Assembly: GCA_031213475.1 (NCBI GenBank)
Contig: JARUPZ010000013.1
Coordinates: forward strand, 434,001 to 498,000
Origin: Nereocystis luetkeana
Taxonomy: Eukaryota; Sar; Phaeophyceae; Laminariales; Laminariaceae
Direction: 5' to 3'
Length of the DNA: 64,000 bases
Shown here: in pieces, positions 54,495-64,000 of the stretch
Layout: each line of letters opens with the position of its first letter
Position numbering within the stretch: the first letter of the stretch is position 1
The notes under the pieces: model-generated
Told to the model about the DNA's origin: nothing
What the model saw: only the letters and a program-made list of their open reading frames with translations
Databases searched by the model: none
Translations under genes and position numbers: made by a program

Positions 54495-54830
54495 TCACAA
54501 GCGGTTCTTGGTACGTTGCAGGTCACCCTTCGTGCGACTCGCCGAACACCTCACGAGGCTTCGCGCTTGGTGCAAGCAATGTCTGCCTAGTTGGTGAAAA
54601 CCCGACATGCTCCGTCCCGGCATTGTAGGGATGCGAGGGTCTATGATCACACGACTACAGTCATGCATGATATCGAGTACCCCCCCCTCCCCCCCCCGCC
54701 CGATGTTTGTGACTCGTCAGCAAAAACTAAAAAAAATGTACATTCGTAAAGTTCAATACCCCCTGTCTGGTCGGTGAAAACCCGACGTGATCCGTCCCGG
54801 CATTGTAGGGATATGACGGTCTATAGTTGT
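54495..54830 (+). repeat. Dispersed repeat R2, two copies
   Basis: A full copy (54495-54680, CTCACAAGCGGTTCTTGGTA through GAGGGTCTATGATC) runs into a C-run, and a partial copy follows at 54765-54830. Both lack the LINE segment that accompanies R2 at 20.5 and 24.9 kb. Confidence 0.65.
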
Positions 54831-54948
54831 ACTTGTGACGAAGATCATGCACGAAGGACATGAGTGCAGGCTCCCCTTCGAAGCGCTTACAGTAAGAAAA
54901 ATATAAAAAATTGTAAACTTGTAAATCTGTAAACTTCAGCCCCCCCCC

Positions 54949-55314
54949 CTAAGCGTTTCGCGCCTCCCTCTCATTCGACGCCCCGGCGCAACCCTCCTTC
55001 TGTGACACCAACAGCGGTCCTCCAAGCCGTGCTGGAGCATCCACATTCCGACTAAGCTGTTCAAGCCGCGGCAACAGCCGCCTCCGCCGCCGCCACCACC
55101 GCCACTGCTGCAGACGGTTTTGATTGAAGGGTTGGCTGCAGCCGCCGCTGCCGCTGCTGCTGCTGCTGCTGCTGCTTCTGCTTCTTCCGCTGCTTCTGCT
55201 GCTGCTTCTACCAGTTACTGCTGCTTGCTCCTGTTGCTGCTGCTGCGGAGCAAGGGGGTGTCCTCGCCTGCCTGCCTGCTGCACAAGGTTCACACATTGA
55301 TTCAGGAGTTGCCG
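54949..55314 (-). CDS. Candidate terminal exon, Q/S/R-rich C-terminus
   Basis: A pyrimidine-rich acceptor (TCTTTTTCTTCTTCCCGGCG...TTAG) precedes a minus-strand frame of 121 codons to the stop at 54949. It begins RQLLNQCVNLVQQAGRRG, passes through glutamine- and serine-rich low complexity (from a CTG-type microsatellite at 55140-55215) and ends LEQLSRNVDAPARLGG, then LLVSQKEGC and a short tail. The non-repetitive ends look coding. No upstream exon could be joined, and the family is unknown. Confidence 0.35.
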   Translation of the reverse strand, partial: RQLLNQCVNLVQQAGRRGHPLAPQQQQQEQAAVTGRSSSRSSGRSRSSSSSSSSGSGGCSQPFNQNRLQQWRWWRRRRRLLPRLEQLSRNVDAPARLGGPLLVSQKEGCAGASNEREARNA

Positions 55315-55429
55315 CTAAGGCGCCCACGCCGGGAAGAAGAAAAAGACGGGAGCGAATTGGAGGGGGTGCTTGCAACCTGCCAGATACGTGAAAACGTGAC
55401 AAATTGGTGCTTTGACTTAGCGTAGTGAG

Positions 55430-56150
55430 TACCAGTGTCTGCCCCCCCCCCCCAGCGGGGCATATTTCTCTTATTAGTTTCCGATAAAAGTTCAATGCCT
55501 CCCAAATTTGCCGCCGATTTAGTTTATCATTTTACTGTTTTTGATATTTTCCATGTTTTTCTTCGCGATTTTGATTTTGTGAGCGACGACACGGCTTGAA
55601 CGTCAAAATGGATGAGAGCTCCAGACACAAAAAAGTCAAAATGGCCAATTGGCGGCATTTATCGGGCGGGGGGGGGCGGTTGTACAGTACCAAGGAGCAC
55701 TGCTTGAGCTGTCAAAATGACTTTTCGTTGCGGGTAAAATAAAAAGGTTGTTTTTTTCAGCTTCGGCCTTTTTGTGTTTTACGTTCGGTAGGTTGGGAGG
55801 AGGGGAATCCACGACGGCGGCCGGAAGGGTGGCCTATGGAGAAATAGAGCGGTGGGATTTCTTGGTAGTATTGTGGCGTTTGTTGATTGCCTCCTTCTCT
55901 TTGATATTCGGTGGAAATTCCCATTTCAAGAGATCGAGTGGAGGGCGGGCATGCGTGTGCTTGCGTGCACCATTGGTGTGTGCTACAAAGAGCAGTGTAA
56001 GGGCGACGCCGATAGTTTTTTTTTTCTGCGTTTTCCCCGTTGTCCTCCGAATTGAAATTGTTGGACAAGTGTTGCTGGTGTCGCGCGCAGAAGCAGGGGA
56101 GGGGGGCGGGGGGAGTATACCGCCGGGACGCCGTGGATTTTTTCACACAT
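55430..56150. other. Unassigned stretch
   Basis: Long open frames exist on both strands at 55748-56152, but neither has a recognisable domain. A plus-strand acceptor (TTGTTTTTTTCAG at about 55760) and donor (TTCG|GTAGGT near 55789) would bound only a 26-30 base exon. I make no gene call. Confidence 0.3.
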
Positions 56151-56440
56151 AGGACAGGTCAGATCAGATCATGGTGCACATGGCGCAAATCATTATCTAG
56201 ATCTATCTGTCGGCGCATAGATATTCCTGATTTATAAGATCGAAATTTTGTCGATCATGCTTGCCGGGTGGGATCTGTATGATCTGTATGACACGGCTCT
56301 TCTTGCTGAATCTGTTTACCTTGTGGGATATGTATGCTACGTACGACTCTTGCACGACATATTATGACGAAAAATACGGAACCTATATAGATGATGTAGA
56401 TCGTAATCTAGCTCGTGATCCGTCCGATCGGTGGGAATGT
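56150..56440. repeat. GATC-rich family units
   Basis: Two or three diverged units with GATCTATCTGTCGG, ACTCTTGCACGACATATT and GATGATGTAGATCG words, related to the array at 22430-23965. A further group lies at 57360-57790. Confidence 0.55.
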
Positions 56441-56687
56441 TGCCGATCTTCGAGGCCCACGGTTTGTCCCTCCCGCCTTGAAGTTTGTTGCGCATTGCTG
56501 CTATATGCGGTATGTCGTAAGGGAGGGAAACTGTAAATGCCTGTGCTGATGTGGGTATTTTTTGGCGGTGTTTGGTTGTGTGTGGATTCGTCTATGGGGA
56601 ATGGGATATGGTGGTGATACGAGCGAGAGGTGGTAGGCGGTGGTGCTCACTTCAGATGCTGTTGCGGTACAGTACGATTTTTTTCAA

Positions 56688-57207
56688 GGGCGACTTTAGT
56701 AGAGTGTGTACTCTGGGGTGCCCTGGTACCTACCCGAGTATATTCTCTTGCGTACGCGGACACTAACCCTGGGCATCTTGATATATCCCGGGTATAGATA
56801 CATGAGCATACCCGGGTACATTCAGAATATAGAGCCTATTATACATGACTTTGGGTTGTTTTTGTTTTTATCTCGGACCCGATCTATACCCAGTAGCCTC
56901 TGCCCAATGACGTACTGCGGGGTTTGGTTGTGTCTGGATGCGCTGCTAGGGAAAGGGGAGGGTGGTGATACGGGTGAAGTGGCAGACGGTAGCGTGGGGC
57001 TTGCTTCGACTGCGGTCGCGGTACAGCATATACTGTTCAAGGTTGTGGTTCGTCGGGTGTATAGCATGGTATATACTCTGGGTACCCGGGTACCCAACCT
57101 GGTTGCCTAAATACTCTGGGGCACCGGGGTTATCTTGGTATACCCCGGTATACTACCCGGATATACCCGAGTATCCCGAGACCATATACCCCACTAACGT
57201 ACCCTTA
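56688..57207. mobile_element. TACCCGGGTA-bearing element, copy 3
   Basis: It begins AAGGGCGACTTTAGTAGAG and ends CCCCACTAACGTACCCTT, an imperfect inverted repeat of the same type as at 33283-33465. TACCCGGGTA-like words cluster near both ends. The middle (about 56890-57050) is unrelated, so the element may be a longer relative or may carry an insertion. Confidence 0.6.
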
Positions 57208-57359
57208 GTTTTTTTTGTGTTTTGATCTCGAGCTCGATCTGCGCCCGGTCGGCTCTGGACTGTGGTGGCTGTATATCTCCGGTCTTCGGTATAGTCTGGA
57301 ATCAAACACGTTTCTGACAGATGAGACCTAGGATACGATACTCATTACGCGATCAGCCA

Positions 57360-57790
57360 TAGACCTTTGGGGGCCTGATAGGTCCTTGGCTTGTGTGATA
57401 TGCAAGATCTAGACCGTCTTTGCCCGGTGGGGTTTGTATGACGCGGCTCCTGCACAACATCCTAAAACGGCGAGTATAGGGACCTAAGTGACCTGTGATT
57501 TGCAGTAGATCGTGATCTGTCCTCCTCGTAGATCGTGATCTGACCAACATCGTGACCTGACCTACTGTAGAGTGATCTGTCCTAGATGGTGATTTGACGT
57601 AGATCGTGATCTGGCTGATGGTTGATCATGTTTGCCGGATGAGTCTGTATGACGTGGCTCTTGCACAACATCCTACGGCGGCCAAAACGGGGTCTAGGTT
57701 GTCTAGCTCATGATATCTACTGTTGATCCTGATATCTAGATCGTAATATCTGGATCGTGATCTCTCTACGTAGATCGTGGTCTGTCTGGT
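57360..57790. repeat. GATC-rich family units
   Basis: Several units with CGGCTCCTGCACAACATCCT, GTAGATCGTGATCTGTC and TGGATCGTGATCTCTC follow one another in this stretch, with no coding sequence. Confidence 0.6.
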
Positions 57791-57799
57791 GCGTGGAAT

Positions 57800-58440
57800 C
57801 TCAATGCACGGTGCGTACGAGTAGCTTTCTCTCGCCCCCTTGCCTGTTTAGTACCGGTGTGGGTCAAGGCGTCCTATTCCTAGTTGGCAAGTGTGCAAAT
57901 TAGGACGGGCGTGACTGATTGGATAATGGTTGACTCGGCTGTCCTTTTGGAGGGATCATGGATCAACCATATAACATTCTGTGGCGGCATCTGGCTGTAG
58001 ACAGCCGCATGCAGTGTTATGGCCCGTGTTCAGGCGGGGGTGGGTGGGGGTGGGGGGTGGGGATGGGGAGGGATACGCATAGTTACCGTTGTGTGGATGG
58101 TTTGTATGCTCTACATGAGTGGTCTGTGTACGATCGCCATGCTATATATCGCATTGCGACACCGTTGCAAGAGTCGGACTCTCATGGCGGGTAGGGTAAT
58201 TTATTTTTGACCTGTGTTAGCCAATTGAGTTTTTTTTGTTTGTGCATAATACGTGTACACGCGTTTTTTTTTAAATGTTTTTTCGCAACGCAGTGTTGCT
58301 ACGGCTATTATTACTATTGATGGCAGAACTAAAGTAGTCTACTGTAGGCCTGATAGTAGTGGCGCTGCTAGTTAGCCCATCGTGCGCAGTAAGCAGCAGT
58401 AGAACAGCAGCAGTCGCCAACAGCTGTACGTGGTCGCCGT
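57800..58440. other. Unassigned stretch
   Basis: It contains a G-rich run (GGGGGTGGGTGGGGGTGGGG near 58040) and an AT-rich part with T-runs near 58230-58285. No exon or element was recognised. Confidence 0.4.
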
Positions 58441-58790
58441 TTTTAATGATCTGGCGTCCGTCATGAGCTAGTGGTCTGACGCCCGCCATGAGTTGATGAT
58501 CTGTCGCCCGCCATGAGCTGATGATGAGTTGATGGTCTGGTGCCCGGGATGAGCTGATGATCTGTCGCCCACCAGAAGATGATGATGAGGTGACCATCTG
58601 TGTCGCCTGCCATGAGCTGATAATGATCTGATGATCTAGAGCCCGCTATGAGCTGGAGATGAGTTGATGAGCTGGCGCCCGCCATTAGCTGATGGTGAGT
58701 TAACGGTCTGGCGCCGTCTATGAGTTGATGATTTGGTGCCCTCCATGAGTTGATGACCTGGCGCCCGCCATGAGCTGGTGAACTGCGAGC
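58440..58790. repeat. Minisatellite with GGCGCCCGCCATGAGCTGAT units
   Basis: About ten imperfect units of 25-45 bp built on GATCTGGCGCCCGCCATGAG and TGATGATGAGTTGATG. Minus-strand frames here read SSTHHQLMAGDRSS-like repeats and are not genes. Confidence 0.85.
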
Positions 58791-59113
58791 GTGGAGAAAC
58801 GATGGTGCATATTTGGGGTTTGTTGGGGGGGGGGGGGATTGTACACTTGTTTCTTTGTGTTCAATTCGCTTTCGGGTGTTTTGCTATGCTGCTGCTCTGT
58901 GCATGTACAGCGTAGATTGCTACTGTATAGCAGTCAGTGCTAGCGTATGGCAGTTGATTGCCGCCCTTGGACAGAAAGGAGAAGATAACTATGGTACTCG
59001 TAGTCTACACAGCAAGCAGTAGAAGCGCAGCAGCTAACCCCCCTTCGACTGCTTGACTGCCTGCTTGTTGCCGCGCCAACGTTTGGGGAGAAACTACTTG
59101 GGGAGTGGAATAG

Positions 59114-59224
59114 AAACGCCTGGAAGCAGCCAAGATTGTTGAGGAAGGCGGTGTACCCGAGCTGCAATGCAACTACATCTCGAACACACGCCGCGTGAAA
59201 TTTGTCGTACTGCTATCCCACTAG
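59114..59224 (+). CDS. Candidate terminal exon, plus strand
   Basis: After AG in GAGTGGAATAG the frame reads KRLEAAKIVEEGGVPELQC and on to NTRRVKFVVLLSH then stop. It is shorter than 60 codons, lacks an early ATG and looks strongly protein-like (a charged helix followed by a hydrophobic end). No upstream exon was found and the family is unknown. Confidence 0.3.
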   Translation, partial: KRLEAAKIVEEGGVPELQCNYISNTRRVKFVVLLSH

Positions 59225-59589
59225 GCTAGACGGTCGATGGAATGGCACCTGCCATACTGGCTGCTGTACTTCGGTCGTTGTAACGGGCCCCGACAGGATT
59301 ACACGTGAGCGCTTGCGTGCGACGTTTTGTTCACTCGGTTTTTCCCCGATTTTGCCTCCGTTTGGTTTCTGTACCCTGGTAGAGACTACTACTATATTCG
59401 GAGGTACAGTAGCATAAGAAATTCGGCAGAAATTTATGGCTTTTTACGTGCCAAAGATTTGTTAGCCCTGCCGGGGTGCCTGCATTGGGGGGGGTCACGC
59501 ATTCAGTGATACCAGGTACCAGGTACCAGGTGTACATTAGGTGCTTGTGAGAGGAGCGAAACGTGGAAGATATGCTTGATAAATGTTTT

Positions 59590-59805
59590 ATTCTGGCGGG
59601 TCTATGTGCTGGTTGGTGGATGTACTGGTTGCAGCTGTACTGGTTGGTGTGTGTACTGGTGTGTTTCTAGTGTGTGTACTGGTACATGTACTGGGGCATG
59701 TATTGGTGCATGTACTGGTTGGTGCCTACGCTGGTTGGTGTACTCGTGCACTATTAATAGTTGGTGTGTGTTGGTGTGTGCACTGATATGTGCATGTACT
59801 GCTGC
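59590..59805 (+). repeat. Minisatellite TGTACTGGTTGGTG
   Basis: Imperfect tandem units of 10-16 bp (GTACTGGTTGGTGTGT, GTACTGGTGCATGT) run for about 200 bp and give cysteine/valine-rich frames. Not coding. Confidence 0.85.
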
Positions 59806-60305
59806 ACGGCAGCCTATTCGTCGACTCTTGTTGGCCCATGGTCTGCCCTTGGGATGACTATATATGGATTAGACACAATACCGCTCTCACCCCCTTCCCC
59901 TCCCTGCCATGTAGCAGGCGCCAGATATGTAACATACTGTTGTGCCTCTTTCTGTCCGAACCCAAAAGCTAAGATGGCCAAATCTGCAGTCTAGCGAGGT
60001 ATGCTACGTACGGTAGGGGAGATGCTACGGGAGTATATTTCTCGTCAAGTTCCTCACATGAAGAGTCCCACACTCCAATGATGGTGCTACCTGAGATGTC
60101 GGGGTAAAATATAGAGTGATTACCCAGCCCTAGGGACGCCTTTGAACACTCTCCTCCTCGGAACGACGGGTTTTCTGGGCGTATCGGTTGACCGATCTCC
60201 GTACACGGGGGTACGTGTCGAACAAAAAATCCGCTCCAATTCCTGGCGACCCAGGAAGACATCGTATATTGGGTCGCACGCGGAAGCGTTTCTCGAAAAA
60301 AAAAA

Positions 60306-60383
60306 CCGTTCGAAGTGAGATTCGAACCCGCGCCCCGCCGCCGACGCCAAATTTGAAGGGATCACCTACTGAGCTACGGGGGC
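60306..60383 (-). tRNA. tRNA-like unit with A and B boxes, probably decayed
   Basis: The minus strand reads GCCCCCGTAGCTCAGTAGGT, containing the A-box TAGCTCAGTAGG, and about 30 bases on GGGTTCGAATCT, a B-box. A T-run follows like a Pol III terminator. The 3' acceptor strand does not pair with the 5' GCCCCCG and the anticodon arm is unclear, so this is better read as a tRNA-derived SINE head or tRNA pseudogene than a working tRNA. Confidence 0.4.
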
Positions 60384-60743
60384 AACGTATCGATCGATTA
60401 CCCAGTCCAGGGCAAGCCTTTTACAGGCACAGCACCCAAAACAATCTGGTTGTGATAAAAACATGTATGGGCGATCCAACGAACGATCCCATTGGCTTCG
60501 TGTTCATCTAACAATAGAAAATAGAAGACAAACTTAATTGCCAAAAACAAATCGGCAGTACTTCGATTGAGCAGCCCCTTCAGTCGTAATAGTGACGATA
60601 GTCACAATTACTTCGAGGCTTACGATGCTTCAATACTATGGTAGTGTCATTGTTCTGGCTAAAGAATGTGGTACCAGGTGTGCTTGTTATGATTGTTGTT
60701 ACCTTCGTGTCTAAGCTGCCTACATATCCCATGTGACTTTTAG

Positions 60744-60937
60744 GCTTTGGCTGTGTGTTCTCCCGAGAGCGCTGGATGGGATACCTAAACTACCCGTGTA
60801 GACGAGACGAAATGACAGATTTGAGAGTCCCTCCCTTTTTTTTCACACGATACAGTGCCACCCAGCTAACCCCAGATGTTCTTCTGAGGCGTGCTACAGT
60901 GGAGGCTGCACTTTTTAACCCAAACAATCCTCACTGA
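60744..60937 (+). CDS. Candidate terminal exon, plus strand
   Basis: A TGTGACTTTTAG acceptor is followed by a frame reading FGCVFSRERWMGYLNYPC, DEMTDLRVPPFFFTRYS and QLTPDVLLRRATVEAALF, ending NPNNPH and stop at 60937. The composition is protein-like with no low complexity. It enters with two bases of a split codon. No preceding exon was identified and no family recognised. Confidence 0.4.
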
Positions 60938-61239
60938 CGCTGCTCCTCAACCACGGTTTCAGCCAATGCATCTGAGGACCTACCCAAAATATTCGGATCC
61001 GATATTTACGTTACAATATTTTCTTTCGTAATTAATAGATAAGAGCTGTCTACCGTAGCCCATGCTGTTGTGTACCGGGCTTAGCGTTGTTTCTCGACGT
61101 TTGTTGTTGGGTGGGGTGTGGAGCTCCTCACGTGGGCTTTACAAACAATCAAGTGCTACAGCGCGTGTCTGTTCTCAATCTTCCACATCGTATACTACGA
61201 CCTGGCTCATTCAACCAACACACAACCACTGCTACTGTG

Positions 61240-62850
61240 GTTGCAGCGACGGGACGGTGGCAAACAACGAGGGATCCGATATATGGAAGGCGCACGCCGT
61301 TACTGGCCCGTGACCGGAATGCCCGTTTTGCACCGACGAGAGTTATGCGTCGGGAGGGACTACTGTGTTGTAGTGCTGTGCACTTGGATTTAGGCTAAGG
61401 ACCGTCCAAACCAGACCTGAGCCGAGGGCCTTTTTGCAACCGCAGGGATATTTCGAAAGCTTCGTGCTGAAGCATAGGAGGGTATAGAGCAGTGACGCCG
61501 GTGGGGGCAGCCTGCATTTGCTGTGGATAACCATACATGGACGAAAAAGTAAGCACCAACTGGCACTTTTCAGTGCCACCTAAGGAACAAATTAAAAAAC
61601 GATATATGCCAACGTCATATTCACTTGTCACGCGCCACACACTATGCATCCATATCGTTCGCGAAAATGTTAGAATTCTAGCTAATCGATCATATCGCCC
61701 GTTTAGCAACCGAAATACTGAGAGATATGAGGATTCCGCGGGTCCGATGTGGACAACATTGGTAGTAGGGCCAGGGCTCGGTTCCAACTCAGAACAGCTA
61801 GGTGAGACAGCGCAGGTGAATCGGTCTTGGTATTATTGCGGCCTGACGACTGGGAATTACTGCAACACTGTCCTACGCACAGCCATCGTCGGTGTATAAT
61901 GGGCATTCCGATCACAGCCCGGTAACATCGTGCACCTTTCATACGGGGTTTCCCATTCTTCTTCGACACCCCATCGCTGCAGCACCCCTCCTACCCGACG
62001 CATAACTATCGTTGGTGCAAATCAAGCATTCCAGCCACGGCCAGGGAACAGCGTGCGCCTTTCATATAACGGGTCTCTCGTTATTCTTCGGCGTCCCCGT
62101 CGCTTCGACACGGTTCACCAAGAACGGTAGCCATCGGGCTACTCCTGAGACTGTTATTGTCTCGCTGTCGTGATTTCGTTGATAAAAGAGATTAGATCAT
62201 TCGCTAGCCATGCCTTTTCAAGCACCATAATGACTACTACGATTTCCTGTGCTCCAGTTGTTACAACAAGCAACGCGGTTGACTAGGGAGGCCTCAAGCA
62301 AGGTGCGGACGACATGTATGCACGACAGGTGGACACGTGGCCTGTGGACATATCGTTTGACTGGTGAACAGAAGGTTTTCCTTCGTTTCTGTGCTCCATG
62401 GGTGATATTGAAAAGTACCAGTTGGCGCGTGCTTTTGTGTTAATTTGCTCTTTTCCACGGCTTATGACGGCCCCCTCCACCGGGGATACTGCTCCTTACC
62501 CTTATTGTTTCAGCAGCGATCCCTGAAAAGTCGATATTTGCTGGTATATTAACAGGCTGCCCGTCAGGAACTGGTTGGGACAGTCCTTGCGCGTTATTGT
62601 ACAAAATCCTGGCGCATGACGCTGCAACACGCTCCTTTTCGACGCATAACTATCGTCGTATACAAAATAGACCTTTCGGGCCCGGTAATAGCGTGCGCCT
62701 TCATATGACGAATCCCCCGTTTTTCCTGGGGACCACCTCGTTGCAGCAACCCTCCTGCCCGACGGATAAATATCGTCGGTTCCTTCTGGTCACGGCCCGG
62801 TAACAGCGTTCGCCTTCCATACAACGGGTCCGGTGTTCTTCCTTGCCTCC
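61240..62850. mobile_element. Inverted-repeat region built of tandem units
   Basis: A unit of about 110-120 bp (CGCATAACTATCGTnGG, CGGCCCGGTAACAGCGTGCG, CCTTnCATA words) occurs in plus orientation at about 61870-61970, 61995-62115, 62640-62750 and 62765-62845, and reversed at about 61255-61375. Inside, 61545-61600 and 62400-62460 are inverted copies of another segment. This resembles a foldback-type element whose ends are tandem repeats. No transposase was recognised. Confidence 0.55.
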
Positions 62851-62959
62851 CCGTTGCTAGAGCGCAACACCACACCGCTCAAGGGCAACGAACCCCGCAA
62901 CGCACATAATACTCCAGCGCCACCCTGGTTCTTCGAAGCAAAACTGTTGCCGATGTCCG

Positions 62960-63179
62960 TCCGTATTTTTTTGCGTGCCTGCCTGTCTGTCTGCTTCTGT
63001 GTATGCCCGTTTATCGAGTGTCTGCTTGTCTGTGTGTCTGTCCGTCCACACGTCCGTCCGCACGTCCGCCCGTCCGTCCGTCCGTCTGTCCGCACGTCCG
63101 TCCTCACGTCTGTCAACCCGTCCGCACGTCTGTCCGTCCGTCCGCACGTCTGTCCGTCCGTCCATCCGTCTGTCTGCCC

Positions 63180-63252
<73 letters not shown>

Positions 63253-63375
63253 CTTGTTTTGTTTGTCTGTCTGCCTGTCTGTTTGTCTGCTTGTTTTGTT
63301 TGTCTGCTTGTTTTGTCTGTCTGTCTGTCTGCCTGTCTGTTGGTCTGCTTGTTTTGTTTGTCTGTCCCAGTGTAT
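62960..63375 (+). repeat. TCTG/CCGT tetranucleotide repeat
   Basis: Long imperfect (TCTG)n, (TCCG)n and (TTTG)n tract, pure from about 63180 to 63248. Frames of more than 180 codons on both strands (cysteine/serine/valine-rich or Asp-Arg-Gln-Thr-rich) come from it and are not genes. Confidence 0.95.
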
Positions 63376-63550
63376 GAGTGTCCGTCTGGCTGTACGTCTG
63401 CCTGTTCGTCGGTTCGCCTTACTGCCCGATCTCACTCTTGGCGTGACTCGCTGTTTCGCGCGATCTCACAGCAGGCGTGACTATCGCTGTTTTTCATTTG
63501 ACTTTGTCTCCAAGGCATATCTTACAATGTATTAATGATGCATTTTTTAC

Positions 63551-63664
63551 GCTTGCTATCCGACAATGCTCGTGAGCTTCAACACTGGTCACTCTTAAGC
63601 AATCCCCGAACTGCTTTGTGCACTGCCTCTTTGCTTCCCGCTTGTGATCGGGTGATGTCACCTT
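63551..63664 (-). CDS. Candidate internal exon, minus strand
   Basis: An acceptor (GCATACGTGTCCCAG) precedes 38 codons reading KVTSPDHKREAKRQCTKQF and CLRVTSVEAHEHCRIAS, ending at AGC|GTAAAA. Both boundaries fall between codons. It is a plausible part of a gene extending beyond the right edge of the window; family unknown. Confidence 0.4.
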
Positions 63665-64000
63665 CTGGGACACGTATGCGCTGTGCAATAGAACCATGCT
63701 ATGATATTAATATCATACTTCACGAGTAGGCTGGGTGCGTTTGGACCCAAACACTTCTGCTGACGGGTTTCCTCAACTCAGGAATGGCAGCCCGTTTTAT
63801 TAGACACCCTATCCGAATAATAAGTTAAACAATGTAATATATGTCTTGGGGTTGTTCGAGTGGTTGCACGTACAATTGTTCTTTCGGTTGGTATTTGGGT
63901 CGGATGTGGAGCTCCTTATTTATTGTGTTAGTATCCTGGCAAATACTGGTTGTGTGATTAACTCTACCTTGCACGCATGGCTAAGTATCTATGTAACATA
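63665..64000. other. Right edge of the window
   Basis: No exon or element recognised. A word GGATGTGGAGCTCCT near 63902 resembles GGTGTGGAGCTCCTC near 61115, hinting at a shared repeat. Confidence 0.3.

Noticed and set aside
62833-63535. Open frames of 186-215 codons on the plus strand and 192 codons on the minus strand
   Set aside because: They come from the TCTG/CCGT simple repeat, which is free of stops in several frames; the products are low-complexity and there is no splice or start support.
1-64000. Bacterial-type operons, CRISPR arrays, rRNA genes, LTR or virus-derived elements
   Set aside because: I looked for these and saw none that the sequence supports; short direct repeats here are minisatellites or mobile-element debris.

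Overview
The window looks like nuclear DNA of a photosynthetic stramenopile, most likely a brown alga of the Ectocarpus type. This is inference. It rests on a plastid-targeted protein with a stramenopile bipartite presequence (signal peptide followed by an SSAF cleavage motif), on genes cut into short exons by introns of 0.4 to 6 kb with pyrimidine-rich AG acceptors, and on very low coding density in a sea of small repeats. No bacterial-type gene layout is present.

Two genes can be assembled with good support, because every exon joins in phase and the products are recognisable. Gene 1 (966-8167, +, 5 exons, 324 aa) encodes a WKF-domain protein of the C7orf50 family, probably nucleolar. Gene 2 (9424-27552, +, 10 exons, 436 aa) encodes a plastid-targeted fusion of a 4Fe-4S ferredoxin-like domain and a metallo-beta-lactamase fold. 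Its usual metal-binding histidines are largely replaced. A third gene on the minus strand (about 28927-40180) converges on gene 2. Its core exons have good splice sites and consistent phase, but I do not recognise the product.

The rest is mainly mobile DNA and its debris. There are seven piggyBac-like MITEs of about 90 bp bounded by TTAA, hAT-like MITEs filled with GGGTC arrays (one with an 8-bp target duplication), a PIF/Harbinger-like element, another MITE family with ATTACGGGGG ends, and elements carrying TACCCGGGTA palindromes. There is also a SINE-like retroposon with an A-tail, LINE C-terminal pieces that sit at G/C homopolymers, and a CENP-B/pogo-like transposase-type reading frame. 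Tandem arrays lie in introns and between genes. Short palindromes (TACCTGGTA, CTATTAATAG, ACTGCTGTAGT) are scattered throughout.

Layout: 0-8.2 kb gene 1; 8.2-9.4 kb intergenic; 9.4-27.6 kb gene 2 with repeat-filled introns; 27.6-28.9 kb convergent gap; 28.9-40.2 kb minus-strand gene; 41-64 kb mostly repeats with isolated exon-like stretches that I could not join into genes. I saw no clear virus-derived or LTR element. All sequence comparisons were done by eye.
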